Assembly: GCA_052388455.1 (NCBI GenBank)
Contig: JBQTIA010000120.1
Span: forward strand, 1 to 33,556
Length of the DNA stretch: 33,556 bases
From: CAZSNH01 sp052388455
GTDB taxonomy: Bacteria; Pseudomonadota; Alphaproteobacteria; Rhizobiales; Hyphomicrobiaceae
Direction: 5' to 3'
Shown here in pieces: positions 24,632 to 30,948 of the stretch. Each line of letters begins with the position of its first letter. The first letter of the stretch is position 1. The position numbers were made by a program, and so were the translations under genes. The notes under the pieces are model-generated. The model was not told the DNA's origin. It saw nothing but the letters and a program-made list of their open reading frames with translations, and ran no database searches.

Positions 24632-26449
24632 ATGCCGCGCCACAGTTACCGTAGTGTCCGCCGATCGGTACATGCGCTGATGATCATCAGCCTCGCAGGC
24701 GCCGAGATTGCCCCCGCATACGCCCAGGCTCCGATCACCCGCGCCGATTACGACGCCTGTCAGGCCAGCGACGATCAGACCATTCGCGAGGCGATTGCCG
24801 GCATCACACGCCGCGCGCTGAAGCTCGGGCTCGCGGGCGTCGACTATCGTGCGATCGTCGACGACGAGTGGCGGCGACAGGGCCTCGACCGAGTGATCGA
24901 CAGGCAGGTCGATTTGACGGTGGACGAGGTTGCGGATGAAACGAGTCTCGGCAGTCTCGTCAAGTCGATCACCGACAGCGAGAAAGCCAAAGAGCTGGCC
25001 ACCACCGTTGCCGAGCGGGTCTACCGCTCCGAGACCGTAAAGCAGTCCATCGAGGCGCTCGCGACCGGAGTGGGCTCAGAGGTCGGCAAGCGGATCGAGC
25101 TCGCGAGCACGGACGCTGCCGAGCCGACACTCAGGTGCCTCAAGGCTTTCCTCGGACCTCGCTATGGTACGACGGTTGCCGCCGCCGTCGCCGGCGATGC
25201 CGGCGCCGAGTTCGGGCTCGATCCCAACCGTGGCGAGGCGTCCGTGAGTCAGGGCGCCGTCCTCAAGCAGTCGACACAGGGACTGACCGGCGCCGCGCTG
25301 GTCATCATGCGCCGCCAGCTCGCGAACATGGCCGCCCGCATTGGACAGCGTGTCGTCGGCAGCGTTCTGGCGCGGCTCGTCTCGGTGGTCGCCGGCGGCA
25401 TCGGCCTCGTGCTCATCGCCAAGGACATCTGGGAGCTGCGCAGAGGCGTGCTGCCGATCATCGCCGAAGAAATGAAAGCCCCGGCCACCAAGGACAAAGT
25501 GCGCGAGGAGCTGGCGACGGCGCTGGCCCAGCAGATCGGCGAGCACGTCGAAGAAATCGGCACCAAGTCGGCCGAGCGCGTCGTCGAAATCTGGAACGAG
25601 TATCGCCAGGCCCACACCAGGGTGCTCGATCTCGCCCAGCGTCGCCCGGAATTCCGCTCCTTCCTCGATACCGTTTCGGCCGACAAGCTGCCCCGCCTCG
25701 ACGAGGTGACGGCCCTGCTGCTGCTGGCAGAGGGCGAGCAGGGTTTGCTGTCGCGGCTCGAGAACGGCACGCTCGACGAGGCCGTGAAAGTGCTCCCGGC
25801 GGCGGCGATGGAGATCGCGCGCGACCTGCGATCACTGGATCCGGCCATGCAGTGGTCGGCCATGGCGGGCGACCGACTTCCCGCCGTCGTCGCCAACGAG
25901 TTGCACCGGAGATCGTCACCCGATCAATTCACCGCCGCCTCGCTGCAGCGGCTGCTGGCAATCGGCGACCGGCTGGCCATCATGCGGCTCGGCGCCCTCG
26001 ACCGAAGCGCGCGCGACATCCTGTTCGAGCGCCAGCCGGAGGAATTGAAGCAGCTGGCCTTGGCCCACAGCGAGCCGCAGCTGACGGCGCTGGCCCGTTA
26101 CCTCGCCGAACTGCCGAAAGAGCCGCGCGACCGTCTGCTCGGCGCCGTCGTCGACGATGCCGCCGTCATGAAAGTGCTCGCCTCGGACCGCGTGCGCGGC
26201 GGCATCCTGGCGAGCCGTGATCCCGGCGCCGCCGTCGACATCATGCTGCGTCCGCAATCCGACGTTTCAGCCATCACGGGCGACGTCGTCGCCGCCTGGG
26301 AGGGTCGCGTGTCGCCCATCCTGCTGTGGGAAAAGCACCCGCTCGTGGTGCTGGGCTTCGGCTTCGCCCTGCTGCTGGTGCTGTTTATTTTCCGCCGGCT
26401 GCTGGCGCCCCGCCGCAGGTCAGAACCTCTGGATGCGACGTCGGCCTGA
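24632..26449 (+). CDS. Unrecognised 605-residue envelope protein
   Basis: I do not recognise a family. Residues 1-31 are a signal peptide (cleavage near AYAQA). Two cysteines (in DACQAS and LRCLKA) may form a disulfide. A helical region rich in charged residues follows, then a hydrophobic stretch at about 246-264 (LVSVVAGGIGLVLIAKDIWE), a long alpha-helical part with repeated Leu/Asp/Arg patterns, and a C-terminal membrane span at about 571-588 followed by basic residues. The predicted topology is a large periplasmic helical domain anchored by its C-terminus. AGGA precedes the ATG. It looks monocistronic, with two small membrane-protein genes next. GC content and frame usage are like genuine genes here. 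Confidence 0.8.
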   Translation: MPRHSYRSVRRSVHALMIISLAGAEIAPAYAQAPITRADYDACQASDDQTIREAIAGITRRALKLGLAGVDYRAIVDDEWRRQGLDRVIDRQVDLTVDEVADETSLGSLVKSITDSEKAKELATTVAERVYRSETVKQSIEALATGVGSEVGKRIELASTDAAEPTLRCLKAFLGPRYGTTVAAAVAGDAGAEFGLDPNRGEASVSQGAVLKQSTQGLTGAALVIMRRQLANMAARIGQRVVGSVLARLVSVVAGGIGLVLIAKDIWELRRGVLPIIAEEMKAPATKDKVREELATALAQQIGEHVEEIGTKSAERVVEIWNEYRQAHTRVLDLAQRRPEFRSFLDTVSADKLPRLDEVTALLLLAEGEQGLLSRLENGTLDEAVKVLPAAAMEIARDLRSLDPAMQWSAMAGDRLPAVVANELHRRSSPDQFTAASLQRLLAIGDRLAIMRLGALDRSARDILFERQPEELKQLALAHSEPQLTALARYLAELPKEPRDRLLGAVVDDAAVMKVLASDRVRGGILASRDPGAAVDIMLRPQSDVSAITGDVVAAWEGRVSPILLWEKHPLVVLGFGFALLLVLFIFRRLLAPRRRSEPLDATSA

Positions 26450-26565
26450 GGACTCTCAAGTGCGGGCCTGCATTTGCGCCTTTCGATGCGGGCAGCGCGT
26501 GAGGCAACCGAGAAGTTGCCCACACCGGAGATGCGCCGCTCCTGTCGAACCTGCCGCGTGCTTGC

Positions 26566-26571
26566 TATAAG
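26566..26571 (+). promoter_or_regulatory. Possible -10 element before the 58-residue gene
   Basis: TATAAG lies 90 bases before the ATG at 26661. The region 17-18 bases ahead (CTGTCG) is a weak -35. Confidence is low. Confidence 0.3.
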
Positions 26572-26660
26572 CGGCGGCGCGGGTGCGAGTCGCCCGCGCG
26601 ACAGGATGTCTGAAACGACATCGGTTGCGCTTCTTGAAATGCTGTTCCGGAGACGAACTC

Positions 26661-26837
26661 ATGGTGCTCAAAGCCCCGGGAATTCTGACCTTCACGCTCT
26701 CGGTCATCATGACCGTCCTGGCACTGGTGACCTATTTCTTCGGCGCGGACATTCCGTTCGTCACCAAGCAGGAATTCTGGGTGGTTCTGCTGGCCGAGAT
26801 CGTCCTCATCCTCGGCTGCGTCATGCGCGGACTTTGA
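26661..26837 (+). CDS. Small two-span membrane protein
   Basis: This is a 58-residue protein with two hydrophobic helices (about 9-26 and 36-54) joined by a short loop (FGADIPFVTKQEF). The ATG has GGAG eight bases upstream, and the reading frame is clean. I recall similar tiny membrane proteins as conserved hypotheticals in Hyphomicrobiales, but have no function for them. An in-frame upstream start would add 26 arginine/cysteine-rich residues and is less likely. Confidence 0.7.
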   Translation: MVLKAPGILTFTLSVIMTVLALVTYFFGADIPFVTKQEFWVVLLAEIVLILGCVMRGL

Positions 26838-26965
26838 GGCGTTCAAAGAGGCTGCCAATCCCGCTTCACACTTTGCAACGGCAAGATGTCTGAACGCTGT
26901 GCCCAACTGTCGCGCGACAGAGGGTGTCCTGGCGAATCCCTCGTCACTGAGGCCTACTTTGCCTC

Positions 26966-27151
26966 ATGATGCGAAACTTTGAACAATCGTTATTTGAACG
27001 TGCGCGGCGCAAGTCGCGCGAGATCATGTTGGCGGTGGCCCTCACTCTGGCCGCCGCTATCTTCGGCGTGTCCGCGCTTCAGCAGCCGGACGCCGAGACG
27101 GCTTCCGTCGTCGACAGCTCCGGGACGCCGGAAACCTCCGATACGAATTGA
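26966..27151 (+). CDS. Possible small single-span membrane protein
   Basis: This is a 61-residue frame: a basic N-terminus (NFEQSLFERARRKSREIM), one hydrophobic helix (about 21-40, LAVALTLAAAIFGVSAL) and a polar Thr/Ser-rich tail. The topology is plausible for a real protein. The ribosome binding site is poor. A small hairpin GAGGC/GCCTC (26949-26965) abuts the ATG and could occlude initiation. No homologue is recognised. Confidence 0.4.
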   Translation: MMRNFEQSLFERARRKSREIMLAVALTLAAAIFGVSALQQPDAETASVVDSSGTPETSDTN

Positions 27152-27223
27152 ATGCCCGCGGCATGACCGCGTTGGTCGATCGCTTTGTATCTGGTCAGCC
27201 CAACTCGACCCGTGAGGCCGCGA

Positions 27224-29092
27224 TCAGTCTGGCGCCTTGATCGATCCGACCAGCGGTCGCGCTCGCACCAGTCCCCGGACCGAATTTCCGAGCCACACGG
27301 CGTCGACCGTTGCGAGATCGGCTGCCAGCACCACCTGCTCCACCGCCCGGCCGCTCGCCAGCAGCTCGGCCCGCAGCACGCCCGGCAGCAATCCCGATCC
27401 GAGAGGCGGCGTGACCAGCCGGCCGTCCCGTTCGACGAAAATGTTGGTGCGGCTGCCTTCGGCCACCTCGCCGCGCTCGTTGAGATAGATCACCTCGTCG
27501 GCGCCGAGCCGTTCGTTGTAGTGGCGCCACTCGCTGTCATAGAGTTCCCGCCGCGTCGTCTTGTGAAACAGGAACGGATTGGTGCTCTCGAGCCGGACGT
27601 CGGAGACGACGTACCGCATCTCGGCGTCGGCGACGGGGGCTCCGAGCGGCGCCGTGGTCACTGCAATGCGTCCATCCTCGGCCAGCAGGAGGCGGACGCG
27701 CAGGCGCTCGGTGGGTCGACCGACCGCCGCCTCGGCGAGTGCCGCCCGCACGTCCTTTTCGCGATAAGCGAACCCGAAATAGCTGGCCGATGCCGCGAGC
27801 CGCTCCAGATGGCGCTCCAGCAGCCAGTAACCCTGCTCGCCATCGTGCAGCAGCGTCTCGATCAGCTCGAACCGCTTCGGCGGATCAGTCAGGAATTTCA
27901 TCTTCAGCAGGCACTCGGCATATTCCTTCGGGCCCTGCGAATCGAACACGACGCCGGAGCCGATGCCCATCTCCCCGCGGCCGTCGCGGAAGATCACCGG
28001 CGTGCGGATGGCGACGTTGAACAGCGCGTGGCCGTTCGGCGTGATCTGCCCGATGGCGCCGCAATAGACTCCGCGCGGCTCGGTCTCGAAGTCGCGGATC
28101 AGCTCCATCGCCCTGATCTTCGGTGCGCCGATCACCGAGCCCGGCGGGAAGATCGCGCGGATCAGCTCGACGAGCCCCACGTCGGCCTTGAGCGTGGCGC
28201 TGACGCCGGAGGTCATCTGGTGCAGCGTGCGGAACGTCTCGACCGTGAACAGGTCGCTGACCGACACCGATCCGATTTCCGAAATGCGGCCGATGTCGTT
28301 GCGCATCAGATCGACGATCATCAGATTTTCGGCGCGCTGCTTCACGTCGCTGGCCAGCACGCGGCGGGCCTCCGCATCGGCTTCGGGCGTCGGCGAGCGG
28401 GGCGCGGTGCCTTTCATCGGCCGCGTCTCGATCCGCCGCCCATGCTGCTCGATGAACAGCTCCGGCGAGGCCGAGAGCACGGTCATCGCGCCGGTATCGA
28501 CGATGCCGCCATAGCCGGTGCGCTGGCGCTGGCGAAGGTCGCGATAGAAGGTCAGCGGCGAGCCGGTGAGGCGGAACCGAGCCTTGAAGGTTAGGTTGAG
28601 CTGATAGATGTCTCCGGCGCGTATTTTCTCCTGCACCTCCGTGAACCGCGCGACGTAGGCGTCGCGGTCCCAGGCATGGGTCACGTCGGTGAATTGATAG
28701 GTGCCGCTGCGGGTGTGGGTGGTGAGCCAGCGCTCGACCTCGCCTTCCGACATCACCTGCGGACCGCGGTAGAGCCCGAACCAGAGAAACGGCACGTTGC
28801 GCGTCTCGGGAAGCAGGGAGCGCAGCTTCGGCTCCAGCACGTACCCGAGTTCATAGGAGAAAAAGCCGGCGGCATAGAGGCCGCACGCCACGCCGGCCTC
28901 GATCCTGGCCAGCGCGTCCTCGACCTCGTGCGGCTCGAAAGCGGTGATGATCTCTTCGGGATGCTGGAAGAGCAGCGATGGAGGCCCGCGCCCCGAGCTG
29001 TTGTCCAGGAGCACGAACGTCTCGTCGATCTCCGAGGGCGTGGCCCGAGGCCCGGCGGCTGACGATTGCTTCTGGTGATCGGCAGGCGCCAT
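27224..29092 (-). CDS. pabB: Aminodeoxychorismate synthase component I fused to 4-amino-4-deoxychorismate lyase
   Basis: This is a 622-residue bifunctional enzyme for p-aminobenzoate, the folate precursor. Residues about 1-385 are the chorismate-binding PabB part: IRAGDIYQLNLT, PMKGT (K227; a lysine here marks PabB, where TrpE has alanine), SDVKQRAENLMIVDLMRND, PPGSVIGAPKIRAMELI and GVYCGAIG. Residues about 395-622 are a PLP fold-type IV lyase (PabC): HLERL, FLFHKTTRRELYD, and EVAEGSRTNIFVERDGRLVT then LLPGVLR. Fusion of the two steps is common in alphaproteobacteria. The glutaminase partner PabA is not in the window. I chose the ATG at 29092; a TTG at 29140 would add 16 residues. Confidence 0.95.
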   Translation of the reverse strand: MAPADHQKQSSAAGPRATPSEIDETFVLLDNSSGRGPPSLLFQHPEEIITAFEPHEVEDALARIEAGVACGLYAAGFFSYELGYVLEPKLRSLLPETRNVPFLWFGLYRGPQVMSEGEVERWLTTHTRSGTYQFTDVTHAWDRDAYVARFTEVQEKIRAGDIYQLNLTFKARFRLTGSPLTFYRDLRQRQRTGYGGIVDTGAMTVLSASPELFIEQHGRRIETRPMKGTAPRSPTPEADAEARRVLASDVKQRAENLMIVDLMRNDIGRISEIGSVSVSDLFTVETFRTLHQMTSGVSATLKADVGLVELIRAIFPPGSVIGAPKIRAMELIRDFETEPRGVYCGAIGQITPNGHALFNVAIRTPVIFRDGRGEMGIGSGVVFDSQGPKEYAECLLKMKFLTDPPKRFELIETLLHDGEQGYWLLERHLERLAASASYFGFAYREKDVRAALAEAAVGRPTERLRVRLLLAEDGRIAVTTAPLGAPVADAEMRYVVSDVRLESTNPFLFHKTTRRELYDSEWRHYNERLGADEVIYLNERGEVAEGSRTNIFVERDGRLVTPPLGSGLLPGVLRAELLASGRAVEQVVLAADLATVDAVWLGNSVRGLVRARPLVGSIKAPD

Positions 29093-29185
29093 GCGTGACC
29101 GTTCTCGAGTGCTCGAACCGGACGGCACCCTATACGACAATTGAACCCGACGGGTGCGGCCCGAAGCGGCACCGGAGACGCGAGA

Positions 29186-29833
29186 TCAGCGCACGGCCCC
29201 GATCCCCGGCCGCAGCAGAGCGACGATCTGGCGGGCATAAAGATCGTCGGCCGGGAGCTGTGTGCCCGACAGATAGCGATACCAGAAGGCGCCGTGGATG
29301 ATGTGGGCGAGCGCGTCTGTATCGATCCCCTCGCGGAACTGCCCGAGCGCGAAGCCGTGGCGGAAGATGCGCCGCAGCGCTTCGCAGCGGACACGGTGCA
29401 CGCGCTCATAGAGCTTGCCGCGGAAGGCCGGATCGAGTTGCGCTTCGGCGATCAGGCTGCGCACGCCCTTACTCACCAGCTCATTGCGCATGAAGGCGAA
29501 GTAGCGGGAGAGGTCGGCTTCCAGATCGGCGAAGGCATCGCTCGAGGCGATCAGCGGCGGCATCCGGCTGAGCGAGTGCTCGGTGTAGGCTTCGAGCACC
29601 AGATCGGCCTTCGAGGTCCACCAGCGATAGATCGACTGCTTGCCAACCTTGGCACGGGCGGCGATCGCATCGATCGAGACGTCGCGGTAGTCGGCGGCGC
29701 CGATCAGGCTGACGGCGGCGTCGAGAATGGACTGGCGGGTGTCCTCGCTGCGCGGCCGGCCGGGGCTGCGTTTGGTTGCCGGAGCGGGTGCGAGGGCGGC
29801 CGGCGCATCGGGGTCTTTTATCGTCGTGGTCAT
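29186..29833 (-). CDS. TetR/AcrR-family transcriptional regulator
   Basis: This is a 215-residue regulator. A disordered Ala/Pro N-terminus ending in the basic KRSPGRPRS precedes the TetR DNA-binding domain (about 30-80: RQSILDAAVSLIGAADYRDV, SIDAIAARAKVGKQSIYRWW, SKADLVLEAY). The C-terminal half (about 100-205) is the ligand-binding domain, with IIHGAFWYRYLSG near its end as in many regulators of this branch. The ATG at 29833 has a weak ribosome binding site. A good sigma-70-type promoter with an embedded inverted repeat lies just upstream, which points to autorepression. The target could also be the secreted-peptide genes on the other side of the gap. The ligand is unknown. Confidence 0.92.
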   Translation of the reverse strand: MTTTIKDPDAPAALAPAPATKRSPGRPRSEDTRQSILDAAVSLIGAADYRDVSIDAIAARAKVGKQSIYRWWTSKADLVLEAYTEHSLSRMPPLIASSDAFADLEADLSRYFAFMRNELVSKGVRSLIAEAQLDPAFRGKLYERVHRVRCEALRRIFRHGFALGQFREGIDTDALAHIIHGAFWYRYLSGTQLPADDLYARQIVALLRPGIGAVR

Positions 29834-29868
29834 CGCTGGCCATCACTGCGGCGCTGATCTTGCGCTGA

Positions 29869-29897
29869 TATATAAAACGATACGCTCAGTATGTAAA
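29869..29897 (-). promoter_or_regulatory. Promoter with embedded operator for the TetR gene
   Basis: On the minus strand TTTACA (29897-29892) and TATATA (29874-29869) stand 17 bases apart, a good sigma-70 pair. The inverted repeat ATAC-N5-GTAT (29880-29892) lies in the spacer and overlaps the -35 edge. Transcription should start about 30 bases before the ATG. The overlap suggests autorepression. Confidence 0.55.
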
Positions 29898-30060
29898 TAA
29901 TAGCTACACCGCTAATCTGCCTGTGAACGACCTATGTGCGCTGAGCCTTGTGCCGCTGAAACGCAGATCTGTCGGCATAATAACCTGTATTTAATTGATA
30001 ATATGCCGGCTTATCACGCAGCAAAAGTTTCAGTCTGGCTCATCACATCACCGCACATCA

Positions 30061-30089
30061 TTGTGAATACGAACCGTCTCGTTTTTAAT
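30061..30089 (+). promoter_or_regulatory. Probable promoter of the secreted-peptide genes
   Basis: TTGTGA (30061-30066) and TTTAAT (30084-30089) are 17 bases apart; the -10 matches 5 of 6 and the -35 4 of 6 consensus bases. The 5' leader would be about 95 bases. A GGAAC string lies just downstream (30098-30102), but no proper EcfG -10 follows it. Confidence 0.45.
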
Positions 30090-30189
30090 TGAGATTTGGG
30101 AACGACAGGTTTAGGTATTGGTCATCGGACGCGGCGACGACCGCTGCGGACCGGAAGCAAAGCCCCCACACTCTCCACAGGAGCCAGTC

Positions 30190-30309
30190 ATGAAGCCTTT
30201 CATCATCGCCGTTCTCGCCGGTCTCTCCATCGCCTCGACGGGCATCGCGCCAGCCCAGGCCGACAGCTTCGCCATCCACGGCGCCTTCGGCACCCACTAC
30301 GGCAAGTAA
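30190..30309 (+). CDS. Small secreted peptide precursor 1 (39 aa)
   Basis: This gene encodes 39 residues. Residues 1-24 form a textbook signal peptide: MKPF, then a hydrophobic core IIAVLAGLSIASTGIA, then AQA before the cleavage point. The predicted mature peptide is the 15 residues DSFAIHGAFGTHYGK. AGGAG sits 7 bases before the ATG, a strong ribosome binding site. The next gene, 57 bases on, encodes a paralogue with the same layout. The shared pattern is D-S-x3-H-G-x2-G-x3-G-K/R at identical spacing, while the signal peptides differ. I know no family with this design. The function is unknown: a signalling, antimicrobial or metal-binding peptide are all only guesses. Confidence 0.8.
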   Translation: MKPFIIAVLAGLSIASTGIAPAQADSFAIHGAFGTHYGK

Positions 30310-30366
30310 GCCCGCCGCCTCACGCCCCTTCCACCGAACCTGCCTGAAACCCCAAGGAGACGTCCC

Positions 30367-30483
30367 ATGACCTCGCTGATCAAGACCGCCATCGTTGCTC
30401 TCGCCCTGATGGGTGGCGTTGCCACCGCGAATGCCGACAGCCTGCCGACCCACGGCCTCCTCGGCATGACCTCGGGCCGCTAA
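30367..30483 (+). CDS. Small secreted peptide precursor 2 (38 aa)
   Basis: This gene encodes 38 residues. Residues 1-23 form a signal peptide (MTSLIKTAIVALALMGGVAT ending in ANA). The predicted mature peptide is the 15 residues DSLPTHGLLGMTSGR. It matches peptide 1 at D1, S2, H6, G7, G10 and G14, with K/R at 15, and has exactly the same mature length. AAGGAG sits 7 bases before the ATG. Tandem duplication followed by divergence of the free positions is the simplest explanation. A small stem-loop follows at 30501-30517. No processing protease, exporter or immunity-like gene is directly adjacent. The RTX protease frame begins 466 bases downstream. Confidence 0.8.
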   Translation: MTSLIKTAIVALALMGGVATANADSLPTHGLLGMTSGR

Positions 30484-30500
30484 CACTTAGCCCGATCCTG

Positions 30501-30517
30501 CCGGCCCTTGTGGCCGG
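30501..30517 (+). terminator. Possible terminator after the peptide genes
   Basis: CCGGCC (30501-30506) and GGCCGG (30512-30517) form a 6-bp stem with a 5-nt loop, 17 bases after the second peptide stop. The following bases are pyrimidine-rich but not a clean T-run. Confidence 0.45.
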
Positions 30518-30706
30518 TCACTTCCTCCTAAGGTCCCTCCGCGCCCGGTGGACCGGTCTCTGCGTCGCTCTCCCGAGCGCTCGCCGGGGCCGGTAAGCCG
30601 GGCGATGGCGTTGGCGATCGAGCCCTGCCTTATGACTGCGGCAGGCTTGGCGAGGCAGCACAGCCTTCTTCAGACCGCGCCCCTCAAATCTGCGACTTCG
30701 ATGGTC

Positions 30707-30724
30707 CTGTTCCGCAAGGAACAG
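30707..30724. other. Hairpin with GCAA loop
   Basis: CTGTTCC (30707-30713) and GGAACAG (30718-30724) form a perfect 7-bp stem around GCAA, a GNRA-type tetraloop. It lies 225 bases before the RTX protease start. It could be an RNA element or a palindromic protein site. Confidence 0.4.
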
Positions 30725-30948
30725 CCACTTGTTTCATGCGCAATCTATCTTGAAACGGACCATGACGATCCGACAGCAACCGCTTCGGCAGACAGCACAA
30801 TTTTTTCCGTGACCAGGACGAAGGCCCGAGGAGCAGGGAGCGGAGTTTCGCCGACCCATCTCTGCTCACTCCGTATCCGCGCAAAGGCGCGGGGCACGCG
30901 CAGCGACAATCCACCACTCCCACGTCCCTAAAACAACTGGAGCGATTG

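Larger units (their letters stand above)
29834..30189. other. Divergent AT-rich region, TetR gene / peptide genes
   Basis: This 356-base gap is clearly more AT-rich than the rest of the window. It holds the TetR promoter and operator (29869-29897), an inverted pair CGGCATA/TATGCCG around 29973-30007, and a probable promoter for the peptide genes (30061-30089). No gene is seen in it. Confidence 0.5.
30484..30948. other. 465-base gap between the peptide genes and the RTX protease
   Basis: No supported gene is present; a 127-codon frame on the plus strand has a low-complexity translation and no ribosome binding site. The region holds the stem-loop at 30501-30517 and a GCAA-loop hairpin at 30707-30724. 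I found no third copy of the short peptide pattern here. Confidence 0.4.

Noticed and set aside
30098..30121. EcfG (general stress) promoter before the peptide genes
   Set aside because: GGAAC is present, but no GTT occurs at the required distance (GTC instead). The upstream sigma-70-like pair fits better.
30548..30931. 127-codon plus-strand frame before the RTX gene
   Set aside because: No ribosome binding site, low-complexity translation, and it contains the hairpin at 30707-30724.
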